64,000 nt of DNA from contig CP137670.1 of NCBI GenBank assembly GCA_037976565.1, positions 12,176,600 through 12,240,599 on the forward strand, given 5' to 3'. Position numbers and translations under genes: made by a program. The notes under the pieces were generated by a model. That model searched no databases. It was given only the letters and a program-made list of their open reading frames with translations, and was not told the DNA's origin. Of this stretch, positions 9,669 to 21,700 are shown in pieces. The stretch comes from Mesocentrotus franciscanus. Taxonomy: Eukaryota > Echinodermata > Echinoidea > Camarodonta > Strongylocentrotidae. The stretch's first letter is position 1, and every line of letters starts with the position of its first letter.

Positions 9669-11635
9669 TAGTATAAGCACCTTTGAACTTATCGGCGGTA
9701 TTCATCATTTGCATCTATAGAGGGTGAATTATTTAAGCTTTCAGTGGTTGATATATTATTTTGGAGATCGACTTTATTAGAATCCATTAGTCATTAGTCA
9801 TCCACTTCAGAAACATTATTATCTTGGGTGTCATTTTTTGATGATGGGGAAACATTAAATTATGTTTTCTCCAGTTTCATCCCTGGGTTTGCCATGCATG
9901 TCTACTAGCATGACCACAGGTGTGTAGGTGTTTAATATCATCATCATTTCCATGATTTATTATATGATAAACATAATCCTATCTTACCTCATTCTCTTAC
10001 TACCGTTATATAATGCAGATGAAGATATTCCGAATTCCACATCACAAATCGATAATCTGTATATTTTCAATTGAATCGAATTTAATTACCGGGGGTAAAC
10101 AGAATCGAATTGAAGCAGTAATTATTTCGAAATAGACAACTGCCGAATTTACATGAAATATTCAAAGTGAAAATCACTAATTATAACAGAATTGCTGTAA
10201 CATTTAAAAAAAATATCCTAATATTCTCACATTCCTTACGATGTTTAGTCAAGAAACAGAACTTCCGACTGTTAAACTAGGCCTAATTTTTGTTAATACA
10301 TTGTTCTTCTCTACATCATAGCAAATTAATCTTTCATATTATCAGTCCCCAGAGCATTCAACGTAATAGCTTTCCAGACAGGGTGCAAACTGTATACAAA
10401 GGGATTTTTAATGGAATGCAGCAATATTTACACCATGGTCCTGTAAGGCTTTAAAAGAAATTTGATTTGATGAATTAGTCAAGTTCAATATAACATAACT
10501 ACGAAGAGTAAAATGATATTAAAAAATGAAAACAAAACAATAATACCAATGACATGACAGGATGACCCATGAAAGCTAAAAAGCTTATTTACAATTGGGT
10601 CCTAATAACAAAGTCAGTATTAATTGTTACTTCATTTAAAAAAAATAATAATCACAATAAAAATTGATAAGCATAATACCAAACAAAATAAACTGTTAAA
10701 TACATTGAGAATAACAGCCTATGGGAAATAACACTTATAAGAAGTTAATCAATATTTTAACAATTTTCAAGTTAAACATAATATGATATCATATCACTTG
10801 GTTCTATTTCTTGTGTCTCAAGTGGTAGGTGCCTCTTAAATTCAACTTCAAAGTTTTTAAAGTTTTGAATTGCTTTTAAGTAGCATTAAATTATACTATG
10901 ATAAAATAGTAGGAAAAGGGATAATGGAATATTGATACCAGACGTTAAACATATTTTTTTTGCTCTAAAGTACAATATTCAGTCAGTATGTACTTTGTCA
11001 CACAAACAAACAAACGAAAATACTGACTTACTAAAGAGATTCATTTTGCACTCATTAGAGCAAATCGCAAAAAAAGATTAGCCAAAACATTCAACAGTGT
11101 GTCTGTAGCCGTTTTTATTTTTTGATTTTGCAGTAACAATCATTTGTTAAAATTTCAAAGAGTAAACAATTATACAACGCAAGAAGTATATATTTTATGT
11201 ATATTTTACGTATTAACATATTATTTCGAAAAAGGGACGTTATTATTATATTGGATAATGTCAACTGTATAGAGGCAGCTAAACTCTATCGAGAGAATGG
11301 ACATCTTCTCATACGTTTGGTTATCACATTTAATAAACAATATAATATGACACATTATAGGCCCATATTAGAGTAGAGCTGAAGCAGAGAGGTATACACA
11401 CCACCATTAATGGTAATAGAGTGTGACATGGATTACAGCGATACCTTGATAAAATACAACTCTTTGTCACGAGCAAACGCGAGCATGTCTGGAGAGAGGA
11501 AAACCAAGTAACACGAACCCCCAAAAAGCTTCAGATTAAGTACATTGAACTTTAACTCTCTCCTTCGGGTTCAGACCATCAAGGTCATAGAGCCTGATCA
11601 CCACGTTACCATTCTTACCATCAACACTCGCTACA
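9585..11635 (+). repeat. Left arm of ~2 kb inverted duplication
   Basis: The arm is near-identical, inverted, to 16286-18124 plus 19094-19306. It contains the right end of the foldback element, R1 right half, AT-rich flank, and the 3' end of a TRIM-derived exon (11433-11635). Relative to the right arm it lacks a 0.97 kb block corresponding to 18125-19093. From 9790 to 11330 no gene is recognised. Confidence 0.92.
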
Positions 11636-12224
11636 TATACCCTGTCCTGCTCATCCACGGCAGCATACAGGTAGACATTGCTTGGAGCTTGTAGAGACTT
11701 ACCAGCATTCCCATCCCTATCATAGACCGTCACCACGCTTGGATTGGTGTAATGACATGAACTGGTGACGATCAAACCCGACCTGGTAGAAGATACCTGG
11801 CAAGTCGTGCTGTGTTTTGTTTTAACAGTGTGTTTAAGAGTGGATCCAGTTGGGTCACAGATAAAGACTTGTTTTTCATTGCGTGCGATGAGGATTTCAT
11901 CTGATGGACTTCTGTTTAGTTTAAGAGAATAAATAGCGTTTTGCCTGTTCATGTGGATAGTTGATTTCCTGGATCCATTGGGAGAATATATGTGTGCTTC
12001 AATGGTACCCGTCGATATGCATAACGACCTGTCTTGTTGAAACACAAGATCATAACAGGTCATGTTATTTGGTATGTTTGCATACTGCTCCTGTTTACCA
12101 GCTGAATCAATGATATCTATACCATGTGTATCACTGTATCCGATAGCTACACTGCCGTCAGAATACGGGGTCATACCCGACATCAGTCCCCGTAGACCTA
12201 CACACAGAATGGCTTGCAACTTAC
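11433..12224 (-). pseudogene. Truncated TRIM exon 2 duplicate (copy A)
   Basis: Very similar to the propeller-coding part of the intact TRIM exon 2 at 14442-15230. Similarity starts abruptly at 12224 (KLQAILCVGLR...), so the coiled coil, and any RING/B-box exon, are absent. One extra base near 11551-11556 shifts the frame after KERVK and truncates the C-terminal 40 or so residues. The ORF reaching 12387 is continued only by unrelated junction sequence. It is a partial gene duplicate, not a functional TRIM gene. Confidence 0.9.
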
Positions 12225-12344
12225 CCTTAGTACGTAACATAATCATATCAAGTATAAAAGTGAGCGAGCGTATCGACCGAGCTTTGGTAGAAATTATAGA
12301 AAAATTTGCTCTAAGTTGTTTTAAATTACGGGCGCATGCTATTG

Positions 12345-12830
12345 TGAAAGGAAAAGGGGCACTTATCAGAAGGAATAAAAGGAGCATGTATCACAGTTAA
12401 AAGGGCAATTATCAGAAGTGAAAATGGGGAACTTCTCGCAGCTAAAAAGGGGCAATCAAAAGATTAAAAAATTAGGCACTTATGAGAATGGAAAAGGGGC
12501 CTTTGTCCAAGGAAAAATGGACACCTATCAGATTTTAATATAGCCATTCATCAGAGGTGAAAAGGGGCATTTGTGAAACAGGGAAGGGCTCCTATAAAAA
12601 GGAAAAGGAAATTTTATCAAAAGGAAAAAGGGCACTTATTAGAAAGAAAAGGGGGCACGTGTCAAAATAAAAAGGGCAATTATCGGAGGTGAAAAGAGGC
12701 ACTCATCAAAGATAAAAGGAGCACTTATGATAATGGAAAGGGGACACTTATTATAAATCAAAAGGGGCATTTGTTGAAGGAAAAGGGGCACCTATCAAAC
12801 TGGAAAAGGGGCTCTTTATAAAAAATATTC
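12345..12830 (-). repeat. Degenerate GTGCCCCTTTTC minisatellite
   Basis: About 15 loosely conserved 25-35 bp units, read here as aaaaggggcacttatcag. The same motif in the other orientation fills 26455-26900 and 48195-48555. From 12831 to 13445 I see only AT-rich sequence without genes. Confidence 0.8.
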
Positions 12831-13445
12831 ATTCGTCTGCAGTGTATCGTGTATTTTGCATTTTGTTTATAGTTCGTGGCGTAGCGTCTTAGCGTCATAC
12901 AGTGTGAGATAACATGACATGCTCAGAAACATGTCGAGAGATTTTGCAGCGCATGGACTGGAAATGTAATCAAAGCTGATAAGGATCAATAATCCAAAAT
13001 TCTACGTCACCTTACATTGAGAGATTTCTTTTATAATAACGGTTAAACAAGTAGAATCAGTAGTTTTGTTATGCTCAGAAAATGTGCTATTCTTGTGATT
13101 TTAATTTGGATAGGCTTACATTAAAAACAAAAGGGTACTTATATTACAGATGTCAAATTGTCGATATCACAAAAGACAAGTATAACCTAAATCTTCCATA
13201 AATATATTCAGTATATGTTAACAATACTATGTATATACAAAGAAAAATGGACATGTTAATGTAATATAAAGGCTACATTTACACCGTATACATACTTTCT
13301 ATAACTATTTTCTAAGTTAAGAAAAAAGGAGAAGAGGAAAATCCAAAATACAAACTCTGATATGTCAAAGTGCAATCCAACCCTTGTAATAAGTGTTATT
13401 TGTATGAAAACAGACAAATAAGATGAACAAATATATTATAAGTCC

Positions 13446-13728
13446 CCGGGGGAGTGTTTCACAAAGACTAAGATCGACTTTAAATTGGACTTAACTATGG
13501 CAGGCCGTTCATGCCACTGTTTGCTCTAACCATTATGATCTTTAGATAATATTTTTTCCTTCAATAATGAATTATCAAAAAAATGTAAATTCTGTTGATT
13601 TGTGACCATGATTTGTAAATCGCTTGAGAGACCAATGCCAGTAAATGGTGAGAGAAAACAATGGCATGAACGGCCTGCCATAGTTAAGTCTAACTTAAAG
13701 TCGATATTGGTCTTTGTGAAACACCCCT
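13446..13728. mobile_element. ~280 bp MITE with long terminal inverted repeats
   Basis: The ends form an inverted repeat of about 60 bp (gtgtttcacaaagac... and its complement ...gtctttgtgaaacac, with ggcaggccgttcatgcca shared). Its inner boundary is also the edge of similarity between the copy A and copy B flanks. A second copy is at 35329-35590. Confidence 0.85.
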
Positions 13729-14336
13729 AGATCATTCAATGTAATGGCTTTCCAGGCAGGATGCAAACCGAATACAAAGACATTTTTAATGGAATGCAGT
13801 AATATTTACACAATGGTCCTGTAAGGCTATAAAAATAAATTTGATTTGATGAATTTGTCAAGTTCAATATAACATAACTACGAAGAGTAAAATGATATTT
13901 TGAAATGAAAACAAACAATAATATCAATTACTTGACATGATGACCCATGGAAGCTGAAAAGCTTATTTACAATGGGGTCCTATTAACAAAGTCAGTATTA
14001 ATTGTTACTTCATTTAAATATACCAAATAATCACAATAACAATTAATAAACATAATACCACACAAACATTTTTTTTACATACTTTGTGAATAACAACATA
14101 AGGGAAATAACACTAATAAGAAGTTAATTAATATTTTATCAATTTTCATTTGTTAAAATATGAAAGAGAAAACAATTACACAACGCAAGAAGTATATAGT
14201 TTATGTATATTTTACGTATTAACATATCATTTCGATAGAGGAACGTTATTATTATATTGGATAATGTCAACTGTATATAGAGGCAACTTAAATCTATCGA
14301 GAGAATTGATATCTTCTCATACGTTTAGTTATCACA

Positions 14337-14342
14337 TTTAAT
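14337..14342 (-). terminator. ATTAAA polyadenylation signal of TRIM gene
   Basis: ATTAAA on the minus strand lies 100 nt downstream of the TRIM stop codon, in an AT-rich context. It is the nearest polyadenylation-type signal noticed. Confidence 0.45.
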
Positions 14343-14441
14343 AAACAATATAATATGACACATTATAGGCCCATATTAGAGTAGAGCTGAAGCAGAGAGG
14401 TATACACACCACCAATAATGGTTATAAGAGTGTGACATGGA

Positions 14442-15704
14442 TTACAGCGATACCTTGATAAAATACAACTCTTTGTCACGAGCAAACGCGAGCATGTCTG
14501 GAGAGAGGGAAACCAAGTAACACCAACCCCAACAAGGCTTCAGATTAAGTACATTGAACTCAACTCTCTCCTTCGGGTTCAGACCATCAAGGTCATAGAG
14601 CCTGATCACCACGTTACCATTCTTACCATCAACACTCGCTACATATACCCTGTCCTGCTCATCCACGGCAGCATACAGGTAGACATTGCTTGGAGCTTGT
14701 AGAGACTTACCAGCATTCCCATCCCTATCATAGACCGTCACCACGCTTGGATTGGTGTAATGACATGAACTGGTGACGATCAAACCCGACCTGGTAGAAG
14801 ATACCTGGCATGTCGTGTTGTGTTTTGTTTGAACAGTGTTTTTAAGAGTGGATCCAGTTGGGTCATAGATAAAGACTTGTTTTTCATTGCGTGCGATGAG
14901 GATTTCATCTGATGGACTTCTGTTTAGTTTAAGAGAATAAATAGCGTTTTGCCTGTTCATGTGGATAGTTGATTTCCTGGATCCATTGGGAGAATATATG
15001 TGTGCTTCAATGGTACCCGTCGATATGCATAACGACCTGTCTTGTTGAAACACAAGATCATAACAGGTCATGTTATTTGGTATGTTTGCATACTGCTCCT
15101 GTTTACCAGCTGAATCAATGATATCTATACCATGTGTACCATTATATCCGATAGCTACACTGTCATCAGAGTACGCGGTCATACCCCTCATCCGTTTACG
15201 TAGACCTACACACAGAATGGCTTGCAACTTGGGATATGGGATGCTCCCGATGTCCAGACAAGTATCATCTGCAGGCTTGAACCTCTTCTCCTGTGCTTTC
15301 TTCGTAATGGCTGCCGCAGAAGTGTGGTCAATAGCCTTCTTCAGCATGGCATCCAGCTCCTCACAGAGCAAGGTATGAGCAGACAAACTGTCTGTCTCAA
15401 GACGACCCAGTCTGTCATTAGCTACCAGTGTTATTGAACTAGAAATACTCTTGACCCTCTTCCGATCGTTGGATTTCAAGACGTTGAGGTCGTCTTCGAA
15501 ACTCCGCTTTACTGCATTGATGTGCTCGATGAGATTTCGATGATTTTCTTCGAGCTCTTTGGCCTTGATGATGTAGGCTTGACTGACATCGTCCAGTAGT
15601 CTCTGTACGGCAGTGTATACTTCATGGCGTTGTACTTCCACATTCTGAATGTTCTTCTCCAGTTCTGATTTCTTAGTGGCACAACGCTGGACTAGGTCGT
15701 TCAC
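14442..15704 (-). CDS. TRIM gene exon 2: coiled coil and propeller
   Basis: 420 codons plus stop. The exon opens with GTG right after the acceptor tttgttttatAG (15706-15705). This GTG is an internal Val codon, not a start. Residues 1-130 of the exon are heptad-rich (NDLVQRCATKKSELEKNIQ...). From KLQAILCVGL onward come repeated beta-strand blocks such as VAIGYNGTHGIDIIDSAGK, VFIYDPTGS, VTVYDRDGNAGKSLQAPSN and VVIRLYDLDGL, typical of NHL/TRIM56-like propellers. Confidence 0.92.
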   Translation of the reverse strand: MNDLVQRCATKKSELEKNIQNVEVQRHEVYTAVQRLLDDVSQAYIIKAKELEENHRNLIEHINAVKRSFEDDLNVLKSNDRKRVKSISSSITLVANDRLGRLETDSLSAHTLLCEELDAMLKKAIDHTSAAAITKKAQEKRFKPADDTCLDIGSIPYPKLQAILCVGLRKRMRGMTAYSDDSVAIGYNGTHGIDIIDSAGKQEQYANIPNNMTCYDLVFQQDRSLCISTGTIEAHIYSPNGSRKSTIHMNRQNAIYSLKLNRSPSDEILIARNEKQVFIYDPTGSTLKNTVQTKHNTTCQVSSTRSGLIVTSSCHYTNPSVVTVYDRDGNAGKSLQAPSNVYLYAAVDEQDRVYVASVDGKNGNVVIRLYDLDGLNPKERVEFNVLNLKPCWGWCYLVSLSPDMLAFARDKELYFIKVSL

Positions 15705-18700
15705 CTATAAAACAAAACGAATAATAGAGAAATGAAAAGAACATTTTGTAGAATGAGATGTATGCCAAATACATGGAGCTTGTTTGAAAATTAAAAACCG
15801 GATTTTGCGCACGCTTAATGTTTCACAAAAGTTAGAACCACGACCCTCCATCATATATCATACGAGGACAGAGGAATTGAATACTTTGTTTTTTCTGCTT
15901 TCTCAAAAGGCAATCCAACCACAAAATTCAATTTCTTTGAATGCAGTGATATCAGATAGACAGAAATAGTATTATTATTATTATAATAATGATAATAATC
16001 ATCGTCATGATTATAATTATGATATAAGATAATAATACATATTATTAATAACGATAATAAAAGCAAAATAATGATGATAACAAGCATATTGATACTAATA
16101 CTGTACTTCTGTTACCAATTATGGTGATGATGATGACGATGATGATTATTTTTAATACCATTATTAATATTATTATTATACTTATCATAATTACTATTCT
16201 TCTTCTTTTTATTATTGTTATTATTATTGATTAAAAAAAAAGATTATTATAATCATCGTAATCATAATCGTAGACAAAGACAAATATATGTAGCGAGTGT
16301 TGATGGTAAGAATGGTAACGTGGTGATCAGGCTCTATGACTTTGATGGTCTGAACCCGAAGGAGAGAGTTAAGTTCAATGTACTTAATCTGAAGCTTTTT
16401 TGGGGTTGGTGTTACTTGGTTTTCCTCTCTCCAGACATGCTCGCGTTTGCTCGTGACAAAGAGTTGTATTTTATCAAGGTATCGCTGTAATCCATGTCAC
16501 ACTCTATTACCATTAATGGTGGTGTGTATACCTCTCTGCCTCAGCTCTACTCTAATATGGGCCTATAATGTGTCATATTATATTGTTTATTAAATGTGAT
16601 AACCAAACGTATGAGAAGATGTCCATTCTCTCGATAGATTTTAGCTGCCTCTATACAGGTGACATTATCCAATATAATAATAACGTCCCTTTTTCGAAAT
16701 AATATGTTAATACGTAAAATATACATAAAATATATACTTCTTGCGTTGTATAATTGTTTACTCTTGAAATTTTAACAAATGATTGTTACTGCAAAATCAA
16801 AAAATAAAAACGGCTACAGACACACTGTTGAATGTTTTGGCTAATCTTTTTTTGCGATTTGCTCTAATGAGTGCAAAATGAATCTCTTTAGTAAGTCAGT
16901 ATTTTCGTTTGTTTGTTTGTGTGACAAAGTACATACTGACTGAATATTGTACTTTAGAGCAAAAAAAAATATGTTTAACGTCTGGTATCAATATTTCATT
17001 ATCCCTTTTCCTACTATTTTATCATAGCATAATTTAATGCTACTTAAAAGCAATTCAAAACTTTAAAAACTTTGAAGTTGAATTTAAGAGGCACCTACCA
17101 CTTGAGACACAAGAAATAGAACCAAGTGATATGATATCATATTATGTTTAACTTGAAAATTGTTAAAATATTGATTAACTTCTTATAAGTGTTATTTCCC
17201 ATAGGCTGTTATTCTCAATGTATTTAACAGTTTATTTTGTTTGGTATTATGCTTATCAATTTTTATTGTGATTATTATTTTTTTTTAATGAAGTAACAAT
17301 TAATACTGACTTTGTTATTAGGACCCAATTGTAAATAAGCTTTTTAGCTTTCATGGGTCATCCTGTCATGTCATTGGTATTATTGTTTTGTTTTCATTTT
17401 TTAATATCATTTTACTCTTCGTAGTTATGTTATATTGAACTTGACTAATTCATCAAATCAAATTTCTTTAAAGCCTTACAGGACCATGGTGTAAATATTG
17501 CTGCATTCCATTAAAAATCCCTTTGTATACAGTTTGCACCCTGTCTGGAAAGCTATTACGTTGAATGCTCTGGGGACTGATAATATGAAAGATTAATTTG
17601 CTATGATGTAGAGAAGAACAATGTATTAACAAAAATTAGGCCTAGTTTAACAGTCGAAAGTTCTGTTTCTTGACTAAACATCGTAAGGATGTGAGAATAT
17701 TAGGATATTTTTTTTAAATGTTACAGCAATTCTGTTATAATTAGTGATTTTCACTTTGAATATTTCATGTAAATTCGGCAGTTGTCTATTTCAAAATAAT
17801 TACCGCTTCAATTCGATTCCGTTTACCCCCGGTAATTAAATTCGATTCAATTGAAAATATACAGATTATCGATTTGTGACGTGGAATTCGGAATATCTTC
17901 ATCTGCATTATATAACGGTAGTAAGAGAATGAGGTAAGATAGGATTATGTTTATCATATAATAAATCATGGAAATGATGATAATATTAAACACCTACACA
18001 CCTGTGGTCATGCTAGTAGACATGCATGGCAAACCCAGGGATGAAACTGGAGAAAACATAATTTAATGTTTCCCCATCATCAAAAAATGACACCCAAGAT
18101 AATAATGTTTCTGAAGTGGATGACATCGAAGAAATTCTATGCATAAACGATGTAGCTTTGGGACCAATCCCCCCCTTTTTTTAAATTATAAATCTTGTAT
18201 TCTTTTCCTTTTTTCGGAGAGGAGGGGGTGTGATAACCGCATCTCGATGGAAAATGGTGTTACTTTATGTTTTTGGTGAAAAAGAAAGTAAATTCTAATG
18301 GGTAAAATGGGGTGACTATTTCGATACACACTCCTGGTCTTTATACTATTTGTGTACACAGTTTTGTAAAGTACCTTATACGCATGTCTCAATTTTCGTA
18401 TTTTGCATTTTCCTCATTTGTTTTGTATTTTTTCAATCAGAAAATAGTTATAGTAAGTATGTATACACTATAAACCTAGCCTATAACTACGTGTACATTA
18501 TTTCGTTGTATGCATACGGCACGGGCGGATCCAGCCGGCGGCAAGGGAGGGGGCCTAAAAAGGGGCCCACTTCGTGCGAAAATTTGAAAATCGTGCCGGT
18601 CGATTTTTCGCTCAGTGGCGGGAGGGGGTAGTGAGCAAAAAAAAATTTGGCACCCGAATTTTTTCCCTCAGGAAGGGTAATATTTTTCCACCGCCACCCC

Positions 18701-21700
18701 CTTGGGCGCCAGGGGTAGTGAGGACAATTTTTTTTTTGGCACCCGAAATTTTTTTTTTCCCTACGGGAAGGATTATTTTGTTTTTCCACCGCCACCCCCC
18801 CCCTCCTTGGGCGCCAGGGGAGGGGGCCCAACTCCTTTTTTTTTCAAAAAAAGGGTGTTTTTACCTGTTTTTTTTTCTAGGGGAGGGGGCCCGGTCCCCC
18901 CCCCCTGGATCCGCCACTGGCATACGGTATTGACACTGGAAAAGTCCTTTAATGGTTGACAGAGAAAGAGGAAGAGAAAGAGAGAAATGGACAGAGATAA
19001 AAGAAGAATAGTGGAGAAAGAGGGGGTGAAAAAGTGTAGTTACCTTCCTTTCCTCTTCCGAATATAGTAGTGAAAGCAAATAAAACGTCTTGCTCTGTTA
19101 TCCGGCATTCTAATAAAGTCGATCTCCAAAATAATATATCAACCACTGAAAGCTTAAATAATTCACCCTCTATAGATGCAAATGATGAATACCGCTGATA
19201 AGTTCAAAGGTGCTTATACTAGTCAGGTGGCTTAGCGTCAAATTTATCGATTATCGTTACTTGCCGGATAAAAGCACCATTTTTGGTACAAGGTTCCTTT
19301 TAAGCATACACACAGAAGCATATTTAAGAATTTGCAAATTGAAGCATACGTAAAGTTATAATTTTTTTTGACATAGCATACCTCATATTAAAGTGTTTCT
19401 ATAATATTAAGGATCATATAGCTCGACAGAAAGTTTACTATTATGCGAGGGAATGTAGCGACCGAGCGAAACGATTGCTTCTGTGAAATTGAAAAGTGTT
19501 ATCAAGTATAGTTTGAAACACCACGAAAAATCCCAGCCTACTTCAAAATAATGATTTGAATATGCGAGCACCAGAAACAGCTTCATGTCTTGTGAGAGGG
19601 TGTGGCGAAAGTGTTGTCCCACCCTCTTTACTAGAGAGAAGCGTTGGTTTACTCGTTATACCTGCTTCAAGACCATATATAGTAGACAGGGCTTGTACAA
19701 TAATAAGAAATATTCCAACTATTAAAATGCGAGGAAGTCTAGTGACCGAGTGGAAAAAGATAGCGTTAAAAAAAGTTGAACCCGTACTTTAGCGCACTTA
19801 ACAGCTTTTCTTTTCTGCAATATTATCAAATGTAATTGTGCTATTGTCTTGCGCGCCACTGGAGCGTGTGTGTGTGTGTAATTGAGTTTTTACAGACGTG
19901 TATCGATCAGATATGATTATTTACGTCTGGGGACCGACCTTTAACGTCACCATCCGAAAGACGTGACTCAGTTTCAAACCGGGGTCGCCTGAGCCAGTTC
20001 GTAGGCGAAGACAGAGAGCTGACCAAGTGAACGTGCTGCTAGACCAACTCCCATCTCCCCTTTTATAGGGCCTAGTCGTAGAGCGTTTTTGTATTTTATA
20101 GCTACAGCAGATTACTATACATTGTTATACATCATAGCTGCATGTAGTTCATGCCATTTCCTCGATTTTTTCTTTCTCTTACGAGGAGCTACATGTACAT
20201 TGAGGGAGTCAATATGGATTACTGAAACATAAAATCACTGTATATGTTGCAAATTTTTAAATCTTTTCAGAACTATTAAAAACTAAAAAACGGCAAAATT
20301 CTGTCTTGTAAAAGAGGGACAATAATTTAGCCGCCACCTTGATAGAAAAAAAAATCATCAGCCTCCTCGCTCTGATGCTTCTCGAAGAAACTTTAAAGGG
20401 TATATATATTAATGTACGAGGGAGCGTAGCGACAGACAGAGAATTTCAGAATTTGGAATGGTGACACTTTGTTTTTTAGAACCTCTTTTTGATGGAAATT
20501 AATAATGTCAAACGTTTTTTTTCCGGCAAGGGTAACCCTCCCACGCTTCTGGCGCATATGGTAAGCCTACCTTAATGGGCAAGTCCACTCCAAAAAAAAA
20601 TTACTTTCAATAGAACCAGAAATATCAGAAAACCAATCAAAAAAGGTTTGAGCAAAATCGGATAACTAATAAGAAAGTTATGAATTTTTAATGACATGAA
20701 AAACTTTGAAAATCCCTACACAAATTGGCAACTCACTCATGATTCTGTGACGTCATGTCCTCACTATCCACTAATTATTTTCTTTGTATTGATAATATAA
20801 ATTTCCTATTTCCCCCCTAAGAATCTTATTTCTTCACACCAGCATCCAAGTTAGATTGATAGTAATATGTTTTTTGTGTGGATGCACTAAAATAGAGTAA
20901 TTTTTTTCCAGTTAAATCATGAAAAATTTGAATTTTGATTAACTTTTTATATAAAAATCAATAATTATGAACATACAATATTCAGAAAAAAGTATCAATT
21001 CTTCAAAGTTCATAATTATTTTGGTGAAATGTCATGTAAGCAATGTGATACAAATCATATAACCTGGGCAAAGGCATGGGGAAATCAAGTTTTGGGGGAT
21101 ATAAAGGAAAATTAATGGGATTAAAGCAATTGACAAATAGTGAGGACAAGACGTCACAAACTGATAACCAAATTGGCAATTTGTGTAGTGATTTCCATTG
21201 ATTTTTAGTTTTACATACTCTTTTAAAAATTTATATCTTTCTTATTAGTTTTTGCTCAAACTTTTTTGATTGGTTTGTCTGATTTTTCTGCTTCTATTAA
21301 AGGCAAGTTATTTTTGGAGTGCACTTGTACTTTAAATGAAACCACGTTTACCTTTAGCCGTAACTCCTGCTCGAAATCAGCCTGATTCTTGATTTTGTGA
21401 ATTTGATGACCGACGATCACGCACTTGAAACAGACGTGGACCTTACAATCCTCACAAAACATATCCTTGTTCTCTTGTTTGTGGATGCAGCACTTATCAG
21501 ATAGATGACCAGTGCTGACCTTCCCGTTGATGATATCCTGTATGGATACTATCTCGTGACCTTCAAAGACGACTGTAAGATTTTGATGACTATCCAGACA
21601 CTTTTCACACATGTAGTTATTACACGTTCCGCAGAATGAGACAGCATCTCGCTGAAACTTGCAAGCAGTGCATTTCGGACGCATCTCAAGGACAGCGTTC

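Larger units (their letters stand above)
16286..19306 (-). repeat. Right arm of inverted duplication, with a 0.97 kb extra block
   Basis: Reverse complement of 9585-11635. It runs colinearly from 16286 to 18124 and again from 19094 to 19306. The block 18125-19093 has no counterpart in the left arm. It includes a GGATCC-ended MITE and an R1-derived CT/GA-rich tract. The whole arm lies inside the TRIM intron. Confidence 0.92.

Noticed and set aside
11536..12387. A second functional propeller gene
   Set aside because: It lacks RING, B-box and coiled coil, is frameshifted near its C-terminus, and its first ~55 codons are junction sequence.
14442..15704. Exon 2 of the TRIM gene as a separate gene starting at GTG
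   Set aside because: A clean splice acceptor precedes the GTG, and the upstream RING/B-box exon joins it in phase. The GTG is an internal Val codon.
18487..18933. Proline-rich ORFs on both strands
   Set aside because: They lie in a GC-rich MITE with poly-T and poly-C tracts and have no codon signal.
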